A stretch of DNA of 64,000 bases from Hsuehochloa calcarea (Eukaryota; Streptophyta; Magnoliopsida; Poales; Poaceae). Position numbers and translations under genes: made by a program. The first letter of the stretch is position 1. Each line of letters begins with the position of its first letter. Shown here piece by piece: positions 1 to 11,358 of this stretch. The notes below the pieces were generated by a model. The model saw only the letters and a list, made by a program, of their open reading frames with translations, was not told where the DNA came from and ran no database searches. The stretch spans positions 25,166,818-25,230,817 of the forward strand of contig CM070613.1 in assembly GCA_036346395.1 (NCBI GenBank), in the 5' to 3' direction.

Positions 1-2351
1 CAACACACAGAATGCAATAGTATACATGCAAGGCTTAACAAGGATGACTCAGGTTCTTTTATTTGCTAAAGCAACATTTTCAATTATCATAATTACAAAG
101 TCATATGACTTAGCATTTTGAATAAATTGCATTTTTATTAAAGCGAGAAGTGCAATTATTAAATAACAGTAGAGGTTACCTCCACCTCATGCTTAAATTT
201 GATAACGGCTACATCCACCGATTATCAACACTGGGTAAGGCTACCCAGGAAAAATCCAAAACAAGGGCTGTATGAGCCCACCACATTTTTTTTCCACCCA
301 CAAAGGTTTTTTTTTTGAAATAGAGCTAACTCATGTTAAGTTCCCATGTCCGCCTTTAACCGTAGGCGCGGCTGTTTAAACAGTTTAGACTCTGCAGAGG
401 TTGTACACTGTACCCACAAGAGATAATCATACTCGTTACCCCACATGATTCCTTAGTCATGTAGTTGAGCGATCGTCACATTAACTTTTCAACGTATCTT
501 GCCTCTTCCGTCATCTCACTCGTATGGGCTGCCCCCACTTGCGGTGGGTCCCATAAGTTGTGCGGGATGTCTGCCACCACGACTTGCATAGCTGGCGACT
601 TCACCCTCCCTTGGTGTTCCATTCAAGCTGGATCGAATCCACTACTTGCACCACCTTGCTCGACCACCGATGAGATGACTTCCAAGATTTAATACATTTA
701 CTAAGCCAAGTTGCACTTTGCAGACTTGCGGTTGTACTTGTTTGACACAGGAGGTCATGACAGGATTAAGTCCTTAAGGTTATCTGGCCACGTTCCCTAG
801 GCTACATTAGCACCCATCAACATCCCATTCATCATACCATCCGCCCAGACAATAACAACAATTTATTAGGGTTTTGAGGAGGGAAACCAATTAACACAAC
901 ACACTAGTCATTTACATCCAATGACTGCCCAAAACCATTTTCATGATTTAAAGATGATGAGCGGGACATTTATTGTCCCGGTACTTAAGCAAGATTAGCA
1001 TGTCGCTTAAGTACAACCTATACTAGTATTTACCATATATTTACTAGGGTGACAAAGAATACTGTATTTGATTTATCAAAGGATGGCTTAATAAGTAATT
1101 AATCAGCAAATGCGTATTTAACTACCTTAAGCTTTAACATACATTTGATTACAAAAGTAAAGCATGCAACTTTGATATTTTAAATAAGCATAGTTTGCAT
1201 AAAATGTAGGCTCAGAATGATCAAAGTATTGAATTGCCTGGGTCAAAGGTTGAAGAATCTAGGTATCCTTGAGCGTGGTCGAAGTTGGGGTCACCGGCTT
1301 CTTCGTACTCTACTCAGACGATCGCACCGGAAATAAAGAAACAAGCAAATAAGACAAATAAATACAATATCCAAAATAAATGAATTCAACATAAATCAAA
1401 CCAGTACCATAATATAGGTTTTGAAGTTACAAATTTTTGGGCACAAGTTTCATATTTTTCGGAGTTATAATGAAAAAGATATGAATTTTTGAAACTTTTA
1501 AACGATTTTTCAATTAAACAGAAAATCAGAAAAACCGGAAAAATTCCCCGCCGACACGTGGCCTCTGGTCCACAAGATAAGGTCGTGGACCGGTCCACGA
1601 CGGCGAGGCGCTGAGACCGCGTCAGATCGCAAGTGGGCCTCATTTCCACCGCGTGGCGCTACGGTGGGGCCCACTCACAAGATGTCCATGTAGAGAGAAG
1701 TCGTCTTCTCATTGCATGGAGGAGACGAGGGGCGGGAGAAACGGGAGAGGGAGGGCGGCGGGCGCACGGCCGGAGGCGGCAAAGAAGAAGCGCGGGGAGC
1801 GGAGCCGGAGCCGGAGGCGAAGATGCGGCACCAGCGACACCGAGGGCGACACAGACCGAGGGCGAGGCGGCGAGGGAGGCGCCGAGGCCGAGTCGAAGGA
1901 GAAGGCCGGCGGAGGAGGTGCCGAGGCCGAGGGAGGAGGTGAAGGGGTGTAGGGAGGAAGGAGGAGAGGAGGCGCGGCTTTTATAGCCGGTGGAGGCGAG
2001 GCGACGGGTCGCGGGTCCCGAGGCGGCGATGGAGACCTGACGGAGGGGCTGCCAGCAATGCAGCCGAGCGGAGGTGACGGAGCGGCAGCGCAGAGGAGGA
2101 GGATTGGGGAGGAGGTGCGGTGATGGAGACAGATAGGGAGCGGCGCTGCAATGAGCGGAGGAGGAGGTCTTGCAAGCGAGTTGAGTCATGCGCTGTCGGC
2201 GGAGAAGAGCAAGCGCGGCGATAGGGGGAGAGGGTTGGAGGCACGCGAACCGAGGTAAGCACTCCATTGCTTTTGCTTTTGCCGGATTGAAAATTTTTGA
2301 AAACCAAAATTTTGATTTTGAAACCCTAACTGCCAAAAACAGGATGTTACA
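1..2351 (-). mobile_element. LTR of a large LTR retrotransposon, truncated by window edge
   Basis: Read on the minus strand this LTR begins TGTAACATCC at 2351. It shares ordered blocks with the LTR at 35567-38593, for example the TCTGCAGAGGTT block followed by CCCACAAGAGATAATCAT at 392-430, repeated at 36246-36292. A 3.0-3.2-kb family starting TGTAACATCC and ending GGTCCCGACA or similar occurs three more times in the window as solo LTRs. By alignment to those copies about 400 bp of this one lies left of base 1, so its TSD cannot be checked. A GC-rich stretch at 1540-2270 gives several overlapping spurious reading frames. The size suggests a Ty3/Gypsy lineage such as RIRE3/RIRE8, but no coding part is present to prove it. 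Confidence 0.75.
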
Positions 2352-2962
2352 GTCGGCAACTCTGACCTTGACAACTTGGGCATTCAACGTGGTTTTTTTT
2401 TGAGACGATGAACTCAACTACATCACCGCTTCCTGTTTGCAGCTAGGGACACAACTTGCTAGCTATCCCAACCTCGATCTCAGCTCCAATTGTCCTTCGC
2501 CGGCCACACAACTCGACGTCGACGGACTCGGATCAGAACTTACACATGTGAGAACTTGGACACACACTTACTAGAACTCACACACACATGCAACATGCAT
2601 TTGCCGAAAAAATCATGCTGCCCGGTTGTCGCTGGCCCTTGCACCTGTCAGCGCCCAATGCGCCACCAAGCCTACTGCCTAGTGCAACCGGCCTCCGAGC
2701 TGCACCACTTGTGCTGCTCCAAGCCGTTGCTACTCCTCACATGGAGCCGCGTTGACGTGCTACCACTCGGCGAACCATCACCGAGAAGCATCTGCACACG
2801 TCGCACCTCGCCGACGCCACTCCACATAGCACCTTCATGGGCATGTGCTCACGCTAGCATCCAATGCACCACGCTGCGGTGCTAGCACGCGCCGCCGGCC
2901 CGGTCGCCTCTCCCGCTGGCACACCGTTGCCGTAGCGCTTCAACCCTAGCTCTGACACCAAT
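2352..2962 (-). mobile_element. Internal fragment of a Copia-like retroelement next to its primer-binding site
   Basis: On the minus strand, directly after the LTR end at 2963, the sequence reads TGGTGTCAGAGC. This is one base from the initiator-Met tRNA primer-binding site TGGTATCAGAGC of plant Copia elements. The rest of the segment (to 2352) shows no recognisable gag or pol domain; the open frame at 2490-2885 has no familiar motif. The piece is cut off on its left by the larger LTR at 2351. It is a truncated leftover and I cannot assign a family. Confidence 0.4.
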
Positions 2963-3300
2963 TGAAGGTCCAGCTCCCGGAGAGAACTCACTCGTCGGTT
3001 CTCTTTCTAGTGTTTCACACGCACACACACACAAGAATCACAAATCATAGGAAGAAAGAAGAGACACACATGCACTGTCGTGCTGCACTTTCTCTCTTTT
3101 CTCTATTATGTTATTCCATACTCTCTCAAAATAAACAACCTAATTACAGTGTATTTTATTGCTATAATATGTCATGTAACATCCCCACTAACACATTCAA
3201 GTAGGCCATTACCTCCACTACATGCACTAACTCCACTGCATACACTAGCTAATTACTCTATTAACATGCAAACAGTTAGACAACAAGATTAATTCTAACA
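2963..3300 (-). mobile_element. Probable 338-bp LTR (5' LTR of the truncated minus-strand element)
   Basis: The segment is bounded by TG at 2963 and CA at 3300. Read on the minus strand it starts TGTTAGAATTAATC, ends GGACCTTCA and is followed at once by a near-perfect initiator-Met primer-binding site. The partner LTR and TSD are missing, so the call rests on the TG..CA ends and the primer site. Confidence 0.45.
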
Positions 3301-3578
3301 GCATGCACCGATGCACATGCACGCATTGCATATATAACTTTTTTCCCCCCACTTTTCCTTCTAGAACAGCACTGCACTATTGCATGTATGCGTTGGTATT
3401 ACAGTTTTTACTAGCAGAGCAAAACGCAGAAAAATTGTCCTGCTATGATTTGTTTCTATAGCTATGCATCGGACAATGTAGTATCTCTTTCATAATTGCG
3501 CATGTTAGAGACAGGAAGAAGAAGAAAAAAAACTAAGGTTGTGGCGAAACATGTACAGGAGGAACGAGATGGCTGCAG
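3301..3578. other. FAAH intronic sequence before the first visible exon
   Basis: AT-rich sequence with no element that I recognise. It ends in the splice acceptor CTGCAG at 3573-3578, just before the first FAAH exon in the window. No exon carrying the amidase catalytic lysine motif could be found here or at 2352-3300. Confidence 0.4.
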
Positions 3579-5365
3579 GAGGCGAGGCCGTGCGAGGAGG
3601 ACGCGGCGTGCGTGGCGCAGCTGCGGGCGTGCGGCGCGGTGCTGGCCGGGAAGACCAACATGCACGAGCTCGGCGCCGGCACCAGCGGCATCAACCCCCA
3701 CCACGGGTACGCTGATCCATATAGCTAGGACCGAGTGGCAGCGGCGGAGCTCGAACCAAACCTTAGAGAGACGGCCAATCTAGTTAATTGTGCTTCAAAT
3801 CCTTACTAAGCACTTGCTAACTTATTGTTTGATTAGTGTGTAAGTAGCAACAAGAGAATACTTCGTAGTGCATGCGATTTCAATTTGAAAGGGGGGCTCT
3901 AACCCACTTTGGCCAGCCTAAGCTCCGCTCTGTGAGTTGGGGCTAATGCCCCACTCAATTTTAGTAATTGTCGTTTTGGTGGTCATGGATTCATTTCATC
4001 CCATTCATAGCGAGAAATGTTAGTTAGCTAGCTACTAACTTGCATATATTTAAGTAATATATAGTTTCACTGATCTATACATTATCTATATAATTTTACA
4101 TACTAACAAACAATTTAAGACTTACACATAATTTGTAAATGTTATTAGTTATATCTCTATGCTCATGCTCGTACAGTAGCTCCGCCACTGCTGAATGGCT
4201 GCAGGTCGTTGCAAACCGCAACGACGTACGGTTTTGAATTCCGTTTCATGGGTGGGTGGGTGAAGCTAACTAACATTTGAACCTGACTCGATCGTTGCAG
4301 GTCGACGAGGAACCCTTACAACATCAGCAAGGTGTCGGGGGGCTCGTCGAGCGGGTCCGCCGCCGCGGTCTGCGCCGGGCTCTGCCCCGTCGCCCTCGGC
4401 GCCGACGGAGGCGGTACATAGTACAACTCTTCTCACTCCGCTTGCATGATTAGAGGACAGAAGCATTAACATATATGTATCTCAATTCATTCAGCTAGTT
4501 GCATGTCATCTTGTTCTCCGGCAACCGCTATAAGAATACCTAGATATACCTGTGGTGTGCTAAATATGCATACGGCCAGGATTACTTACTACTGATCGAC
4601 ATTAATTAATCTGTGCTCTTAATCAGGATCTGTTCGCATGCCCGCTGCGCTTTGCGGTGTGGTTGGCTTCAAGCCGACTGCAGGGCGGCTGTCCAACTCC
4701 GGGTACTGCGTCACGCTCCATACTCTTTTGAGGATCAAGATACCTACTGCCATAGCCGTCACTCATGCACACATGCATGGGCATCACTACACAAATGAAA
4801 TGACATCCCTGCTGCTGCTGATTGCAGACTTCTCCCTCTGAACTGGACCGTCGGGATGCCGGGGATCTTAGCGGCAACGGTCGAGGATGCGCTTGTCGCG
4901 TCAGTGCTTTCTGTCTTATCTCACACTTCTTTCAGAAACTAAAAATTTGATTCCTGCTGCATTTGACTTCTGTATATGCAATCTTATGTAACGTTGCTCT
5001 TTCAGTTATGCAGCTATCGTTGATCAGTCTCGGCCAAGTCACCTGCAGGTGACAAGCCTCGTCTCGTTTTTCTTCTTACACATTCGAGTGTTCAATGAGT
5101 TTGACTTTGCAATAATTTTCTTCTTCTTTCAGCCTGAATTGAATCTGCCCTTGCTGACATCTACTCATTCCATGCCTAACATAAGGCTAGCAAAATATGC
5201 AAAGGTCAGTACTTGGATCACAAGCAAGTATATATGTCATCAAGCCTGAACATGATATTTGTACTAACATTTGCGAGAAAACAGTGGTTCAATGACAGCT
5301 CTGAGGACATCAGAAGTTGCTGTGACAAAGCTCTTCATATGCTTCGTACGCAATACGGTTGGGAG
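3579..5365 (+). CDS. FAAH: Fatty acid amide hydrolase (amidase signature family), middle exons
   Basis: Seven exons: 3579-3706, 4301-4413, 4627-4702, 4828-4899, 5006-5048, 5133-5204 and 5285-5365. All use GT-AG introns and splice in frame. They encode the amidase-signature core: KTNMHELGAG, the glycine/serine motif GGSSSGSAA, then DGGGSVRMPAALCG, and on to KQWFNDSS. FAAH is a membrane-associated serine hydrolase that cleaves N-acylethanolamines and other fatty-acid amides, using a Ser-cisSer-Lys triad. Counting visible residues, the candidate cis-Ser is 58 and the nucleophile Ser is 82. Their spacing of 24 equals that of Ser281 and Ser305 in Arabidopsis FAAH. The first roughly 225 residues, including the catalytic Lys, are not in the window and probably lie left of base 1. 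The gene continues at 20877 after a giant intron. Confidence 0.85.
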
Positions 5366-5520
5366 GTAAGAGCTGTTAGAATTTGGGAAAGAAGAGAAGA
5401 ATAGGAGCTGAATTGTTGATTCTATTGCAAGAGTTCAAAATGCTATATATAGTGTATAAGAAACCATAGATTAAAAACCCTAAACTATTACATAACTACC
5501 CCTAACACTTACATAACTGG

Positions 5521-7524
5521 AGCACGATCTCTTTTTCACTTTGATCGGATTCAACACGTTTTTCACTCTAATAGCTATGAGAGCTATTGAGATCAATGTA
5601 CAAGCATATATATAGCGGAAGATTTGTATTGAATCCAATCGAAACCCCGAAGCAAAACAACCAAAAACACCAAAAACTCAATTCATAATGAGTTGGGCGG
5701 TCAAACCTCTCAACTTGGGCGGTCTGACCTCTCCATGGGCGGTCTGACCTCTCACAGGGGGCGGTTTGACCTCCAGCCTGATGAACAGTAAAATCAACAA
5801 GAACTAAAAATCAAAAACCGGCTCAACTTTTGATCCACAACTCCAAACTCGACGAAACTTGGAACACACCTTCTCTAGGATGTCATGAACCTATTCCAAT
5901 CAAAGATCGCAAAGATCTTTGCCAAAGTTCCGACCTTTTTCCGTTTGAGTGAAGGTTGCTGCAAAACCGAGTCAAAACCAAAATACGATCCAAAAACTTG
6001 CTCGTGGGTTAAAGATGATCAAGATGATTTTAGATGTATTCCCACATGTCACAGCAAGCAAGATCTAGGCTAGAAACCAAAGAAAAACCGAAGGACCAAA
6101 GAAAGCCCCAAAATCACAAAATAGAGAGCAAGAACAAGAAGAAGATCATCTTAAGGAATCTTGCTTGGATTGATTTGAGATAGATGTTGGTTTAAAGCCA
6201 CTCCATCATGAAGGACGAATACTCAATACTTGAGCACACAATCAATTCAACTCTCTAGAACCATAACCTCTCCACCACCTCTCCCTAAACACAAACTAGG
6301 GTTTCTACAAATACAAGGGTTGAGAGGTGCACAACCAGCACCCTCCCCTATTTATAGTGGAGGCTAGATTCTAGAAGGATATTCCTAATGAGCACCCGTT
6401 AAGCCCACACACAAATGAGTTTAACTCACGCACGCATTTCAAAGCGTTATCTTTATCTTCTCTTAATCTAAACCACTTCTCCTTGTGCCGTCTTGCACCG
6501 CGGTTTAGCCAAAAGCTATCAAGGCGGTATTTTGGTGAAGTTACCAAAATACCATTTCTTGATCCTTCTCCAAAGATCAAGTCCAAACTTCATGAAGCAA
6601 TCTCATGCTTCGTCACGTGTAGGTTGATCAATGACTCTCTTTATGTTGGCAAGTCTCTCCCATCCTGCTCCCACCGAAACCACCATGATACTTGCACCGA
6701 CTCCCGCGCCGCTTGATGCAACCCGTCACACCGAACTTCCTGTTCGGTCATCCTTATCCATTTTGCGCCATGCTTGAGTCAATTGACTTCACCCGGCATT
6801 CTCGATCGTTCTGAACCTTATCTCTCTAAACCTAGTCCCGATCATCCTTGTCGTTGACCGTCGTTGACCTCCAAGCCTCCTACACAACAATAAACAAAGA
6901 AATCGATTCCGGGAACAAGTTCTTCGCAACTTGACACACGTTAGTCAAAACATGCATCATGCAACACATATGCACTGAAACCCATGAACTGGACCTAGCC
7001 AACAAACATGCCGCCACGCTGGCCGGCGAACAAGTCAAAACTGGTCAGACGCCACCCATGGTCGGTCTGACCGCCCAGCAGGGGACTTAGCGAAATTTCC
7101 TCCCTGGAAATCTGAGATTTCTCTGGAAATTTCAAATAAATAGAACTTTTTACTCGAAGCTTCAAAAATTATGAGACCAAGTGTAGGAGAATCTTCTTTC
7201 TTGCCTACACCCTCTATTTTTGGTCCAGCTCCAAATTCAAAGACACTCAATGGCCGGTCAGACCGCCGCCCATGGTCAGTCTGACCGCCAGCCTCTAGGC
7301 CCAAGACCTGGCTGGTCTAACCGCAAGAGGTGGCCGATCTGACCGCCACACAGGCCGGTCAGACCGCTGTCCTGGCCGGTCAGACCGCCACACAGGCCGG
7401 TCAGACACCAACGACCTGACAGCACCTGAACTTTGCCGAAAATACGTGATTCGACAAACCTTCAACGCAATTGTCAATTGTAACATCATCCTAAGATCAT
7501 GAGCATATCCCATAATATCCATAA
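5521..7524 (-). mobile_element. Decayed solo LTR of the Copia-1 family inside the left LTR of element A
   Basis: It aligns along its whole length to the Copia-1 LTRs at 9384-11358 and 18542-20554, with the same order of blocks: a GGGCGGTCTGACC array near 5690-5770, an internal AACTTGACACACGTTAGTC block near 6940, a GGCCGGTCAGACC array at 7250-7410, and the tail CATATCCCATAATATCC. The first 37 or so bases of the LTR (TGTTGGACCG and onward) are missing, and I see no clear TSD. It is more diverged from the two Copia-1 LTRs than they are from each other, so it is an older, independent insertion. Confidence 0.75.
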
Positions 7525-7544
7525 TTACACTACTACCCTTAACA

Positions 7545-9383
7545 CCCCCACTCAAACTCAATGCGTATGCAATATCATTGAGTTTGAAGAGGACAATACT
7601 AAAATAAAAGACAAATCCAAAGTTTGGGCTTGAAGATTGTCGTCGAAGCATGCAACTCTTGAACAAAAATTGACCATTGTCTATTCACACACGAATGTCT
7701 TGATTTGGAGATGTTGAAACCGATAGTAATAGAGAGATATGTCAAATCAAGCCAATGGAGAGAGAGAGATAGAGCGGACGACGCGAACAAGATCTGTCCA
7801 CCCAAGTAGTGAGGTGACGGTATCGAATCTGGCGCTCGACGAAGGAAAAGATGACGAACCAGATCTGCCCACCCAAGATGTGAGGTGACAGTGTCGAATC
7901 TAGCGCTCGACGAAAACAAAGACGAAGAGGCAGTTGATGATAACGACAAAGAAGACCATTGGTCAAGAGTCGCAATGATGCGAAGATGTGTAGCAAGATG
8001 GCTACAAGAGAGGACCAAGAGGGCAAAGTCGCATCAACAACGATAATAGGGTGACCACACTCGATCCAATGGACGGACCGTGGCAACCCAAAAAAAGGAA
8101 GAAGCAATCGGCTGATCGATAAAGGATACGATGAACTGGCACGACTTCGACGAACTAAAAAGGAGATGCAGTGGACTTGGATGGACTCGATGGAAATAAA
8201 AGGAAATAGACTAAATATACTAGCAGCAGAGGCAGAAGCATTAGCAGCAGCACAATAGCAGGAGCATACAAGTAGCAGTTACTAGCAGCAGATACTAGCA
8301 GCAGTGAGGCAGAGCAATCCATCAGAAGATCAGATGCAACCATATGAACTAGAAGGCGAAGTCCAGGGTGCCGGAGCAGGAGTCGCTGGAGCGGCAGACG
8401 AGCTCCTGGCATGGACCTCCAAGCGTCGAAGAGGAGACGGTCAGAAGAGGTGGCTCGGCAACAGGGAGGTCGTTGAGATAGCCGAACTTGGCGACAGGGT
8501 GCATGATGCGGTGGAAGAGGTCGGTAATGAAGATGAGGTGGGTTGACCTCCAGGCTCGATGTCGGGCTTGGAGGCAGCGTGAGGCAGTGCTGGTCGAGGA
8601 GGTTGAGCCAGGCGAGAATCGGCATGGATCCGGACTTCTCGCGGGCGAGCGAAGACCTCAACTTCGGGCTCACCTCATCATCGTGCGGTGAAGAAGATGC
8701 ACACAGCTTCAAACTCTGGCAATGAAGTGAAGGCCCGGATTCGGCAGATCCAGGTGAAGATGCGCTGGATCCAGGCGACGAGCTCCAGATCTCGCAGATC
8801 CAAGTGAAGAATATGTGCCGGATCGTGCGTTGAAGAAGATGAATGGTGCACACAACGGAGACGGGCTCGTGTGGTCCCGGGCGAGGTTGCAGCGGCAGCA
8901 GAGGATGGGCGAGCTCCAGATGTGGGCGATGGAGGAGCTCCGGATCCCACTAGATCAGTGAGGATCGGGGGGCAAAGGCGCTGGATCCAACCGCGAAGCA
9001 GAGCAGCAGCTGCTAGGGCAGGGGACCCCGCCGTGGCTGGCCTGGCCGAGGTGACGAAGATGAGCTCGAGGGGACGACTGGCAGCGAGATTGTGCCCTAC
9101 AACGAGCAGATCTGAGCTCGATCCGGTTATGGGGAAGCACGAAGACAACTAGGATCACTGGATTTGGCGAGGAAGCGAGCTCGGGGACACTCGCTGCTGA
9201 TTGATTCTGCTACTACTCGAAGAGATGATTGCTAGCTATTGGTACTGCTTGACATTAACGTACTATAGATGCTAAAGATAAAAACGAGATTGGTTGCTGC
9301 CCTTGGGAGTAGAGATTGCTCCTCCTGGGGGCGGCTTGGGTGGAAGAAGATAGATGCTAGAGTTTGAATTTAGACTTTAATAC
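7545..9383 (-). mobile_element. Internal region of element A without recognisable pol
   Basis: This 1.84-kb stretch lies between the two LTRs of element A, ignoring the Copia-1 insertion at its right edge. It has several medium open frames on both strands, the largest at 8155-8853 and 8678-9148 on the minus strand. I see no protease, integrase, reverse transcriptase or RNase H motif in any of them. Repeated AGCAGCAG and GGATCC-type phrases give low complexity. The simplest reading is a non-autonomous element (TRIM- or LARD-like) that depended on another element's enzymes. The last bases (AATAC, 9379-9383) are one copy of the Copia-1 TSD. Confidence 0.55.
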
Positions 9384-11358
9384 TGTTGGACCGAAAAGGC
9401 GACTAGAGGGGGTGAATAGAGCACGCTCACTTTTTCAACCACGATTAGATTCAACACAAATTTCACTCCAATAGCTATAGAAGCTATGAAGATCGATATA
9501 CCAGTACAGCGGAAGACTAGGATTGAATCCAATCAAAACCCCGAAGCAAAACAACCAAAAACAACCGAAACTTAAATTCCTAAGAGTAGGGCGGTCTGAC
9601 CTCTACTCAAGGGCGGTCTGACCTCTCCAAGGGGCGGTCCGACCTCTAGCTAGGGCGGTCTGACCTCCAGCCGATGAACAAGTGAAATCACCAAAAACGG
9701 TTGCAAATAGGTCTAACTTTTGATCTACAACTCCAAACTTCATGAAACTTGGAACACACCTTCTCTAGGATGTCGTGAACCTATTCCAATCAAGATCATG
9801 GAGATCCATGGAAAAGTTACGACATTTTTCAGTTTGAGAGATGGATGGTTCAAACCGAGTCAAAACGAAACGTGACCCAAAAACTTGCTCGTGGGTGATT
9901 GATGATCAAGATGATCTTAGATGTGTTCCCACATGTCACAAAGAAGCTATATCATGTAACGAAATCAATCAAAAACATGCGAATCAAAGAAAGACTCAAA
10001 ATCACCAAATAGAGAGAAGAAGGGCAAAGAGACACATCTTTGATCAAAGCTTTCTTTGGATTGATTTGATAGGGTTTGGGTTTACAGCCACTCCATCAAT
10101 GGAGGACAAAGCTCAATCCAAGAGCACAAGATCAAATCAAAACTCTCTAGAACCCTAACCTCCACTAATCCTCTCCCTAAGCCAAAACTAGGGTTTCAAC
10201 AATGATAAAAGAGTTGAAGGGGGTGCAGCCACCTCCCTCCTCTATTTATAGTGGAGACTTAGACCTTCTAGAAGATTAACTCAAATGGACTCCCGTTAAG
10301 GCCCAAAACAAACGGGTCACACACGCACGCATTTTAAAGCGCCGTCTACAACACCTCTTAACCTAAACCGCTTCTCTTGCGCCGTCTTGCGCCGTGGGTA
10401 GGCAAAAGGTCACCAAGGTGATATTTGGTAAGATTACCAAAATACCCCTTCTCGGTCCTTCTCCGAAGACCGAGTCCATCTTCGCGAAGCACTTCGCATG
10501 CTCCGCCACGTGTAGGTTGATCACCGGCTCTCTCCATGTCGGCAAGTCTCTCCCATCCGGCTCCCACCGAAACCACCATGGCACTTGCACCGACTCCCGC
10601 CGCTTGATCAAACCAATCGCCGAATCGTCTGTTCGGTCATCCTTGTCCATTCGCACCATACTTGATTTCATTGACTCACCCGCATCGCCGATCGCTCGAC
10701 CTAAGCTCTCCAAGCCTCGTCCGATCATCCTCGCCGCTGACCGTCGTTGACCACCAAGCAACTCGCACAACAATAGACAAGCAAATCGAAACCGGAACAA
10801 GTTCTTCGCAACTTGACCCACGTTAGTCAAAACATGCATCATGCAACACATATGCATCAAACTCATGACTTTGACCTAACCAACGAACAACGCCGCCACG
10901 ACAGCGACGTTCAGGTAACAACCGGTCGATCGCCCCTCGGGGCGGTCGATCGCCGCCTTGCCGGTCGGACCACGGCCAAAGGCCGGTCGACCGCCAGAAG
11001 GACTTAGCCAATTTTCAACCCCAAAATCCAAACCTATCGGAAACTTTAAACCAATATAACTTTTTATCGAGACTCCAAAAATTATGGGAGCAAGAACAAA
11101 GGATCCCTCACTTGCCTACACCTCTATTTTTGGCCCACTGCTTTGACCACTTTGTCACGGCCGGTCCGACCGGCGCACATGGCCGGTCCGACCGATTTGG
11201 GACCGGCCGGACCGCCGTGCTATGGCGGTCAGACCGCCTCGCCCGTAAAGTCCGAATAGGTCAAACTTTGTCGAAAACCCGTGAAACGACAAACCATTAA
11301 CGCCATTGCCAATTGTCACATCATCCTAAGATCCGAGCATATCCCCATGATATCCACA
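9384..11358 (-). repeat. Copia-1 3' LTR (1,975 bp)
   Basis: On the plus strand it runs from TGTTGGACCG to ATATCCACA. It carries four GGGCGGTC-type units at about 9590-9665, and a second set of CCGGTC palindromic motifs near 10920-11000 and 11160-11240. The polypurine tract of the element abuts it at 11359-11370. Confidence 0.88.

Noticed and set aside
1653..2417. Overlapping open frames on both strands with Arg/Gly/Ala/Pro-rich products
   Set aside because: They lie in the GC-rich part of an LTR, overlap one another on both strands, have no domain, and are explained by base composition.
4266..4877. Minus-strand open frames over FAAH exons
   Set aside because: The plus-strand exons carry the amidase motifs and consistent splice phases; the minus frames are chance.
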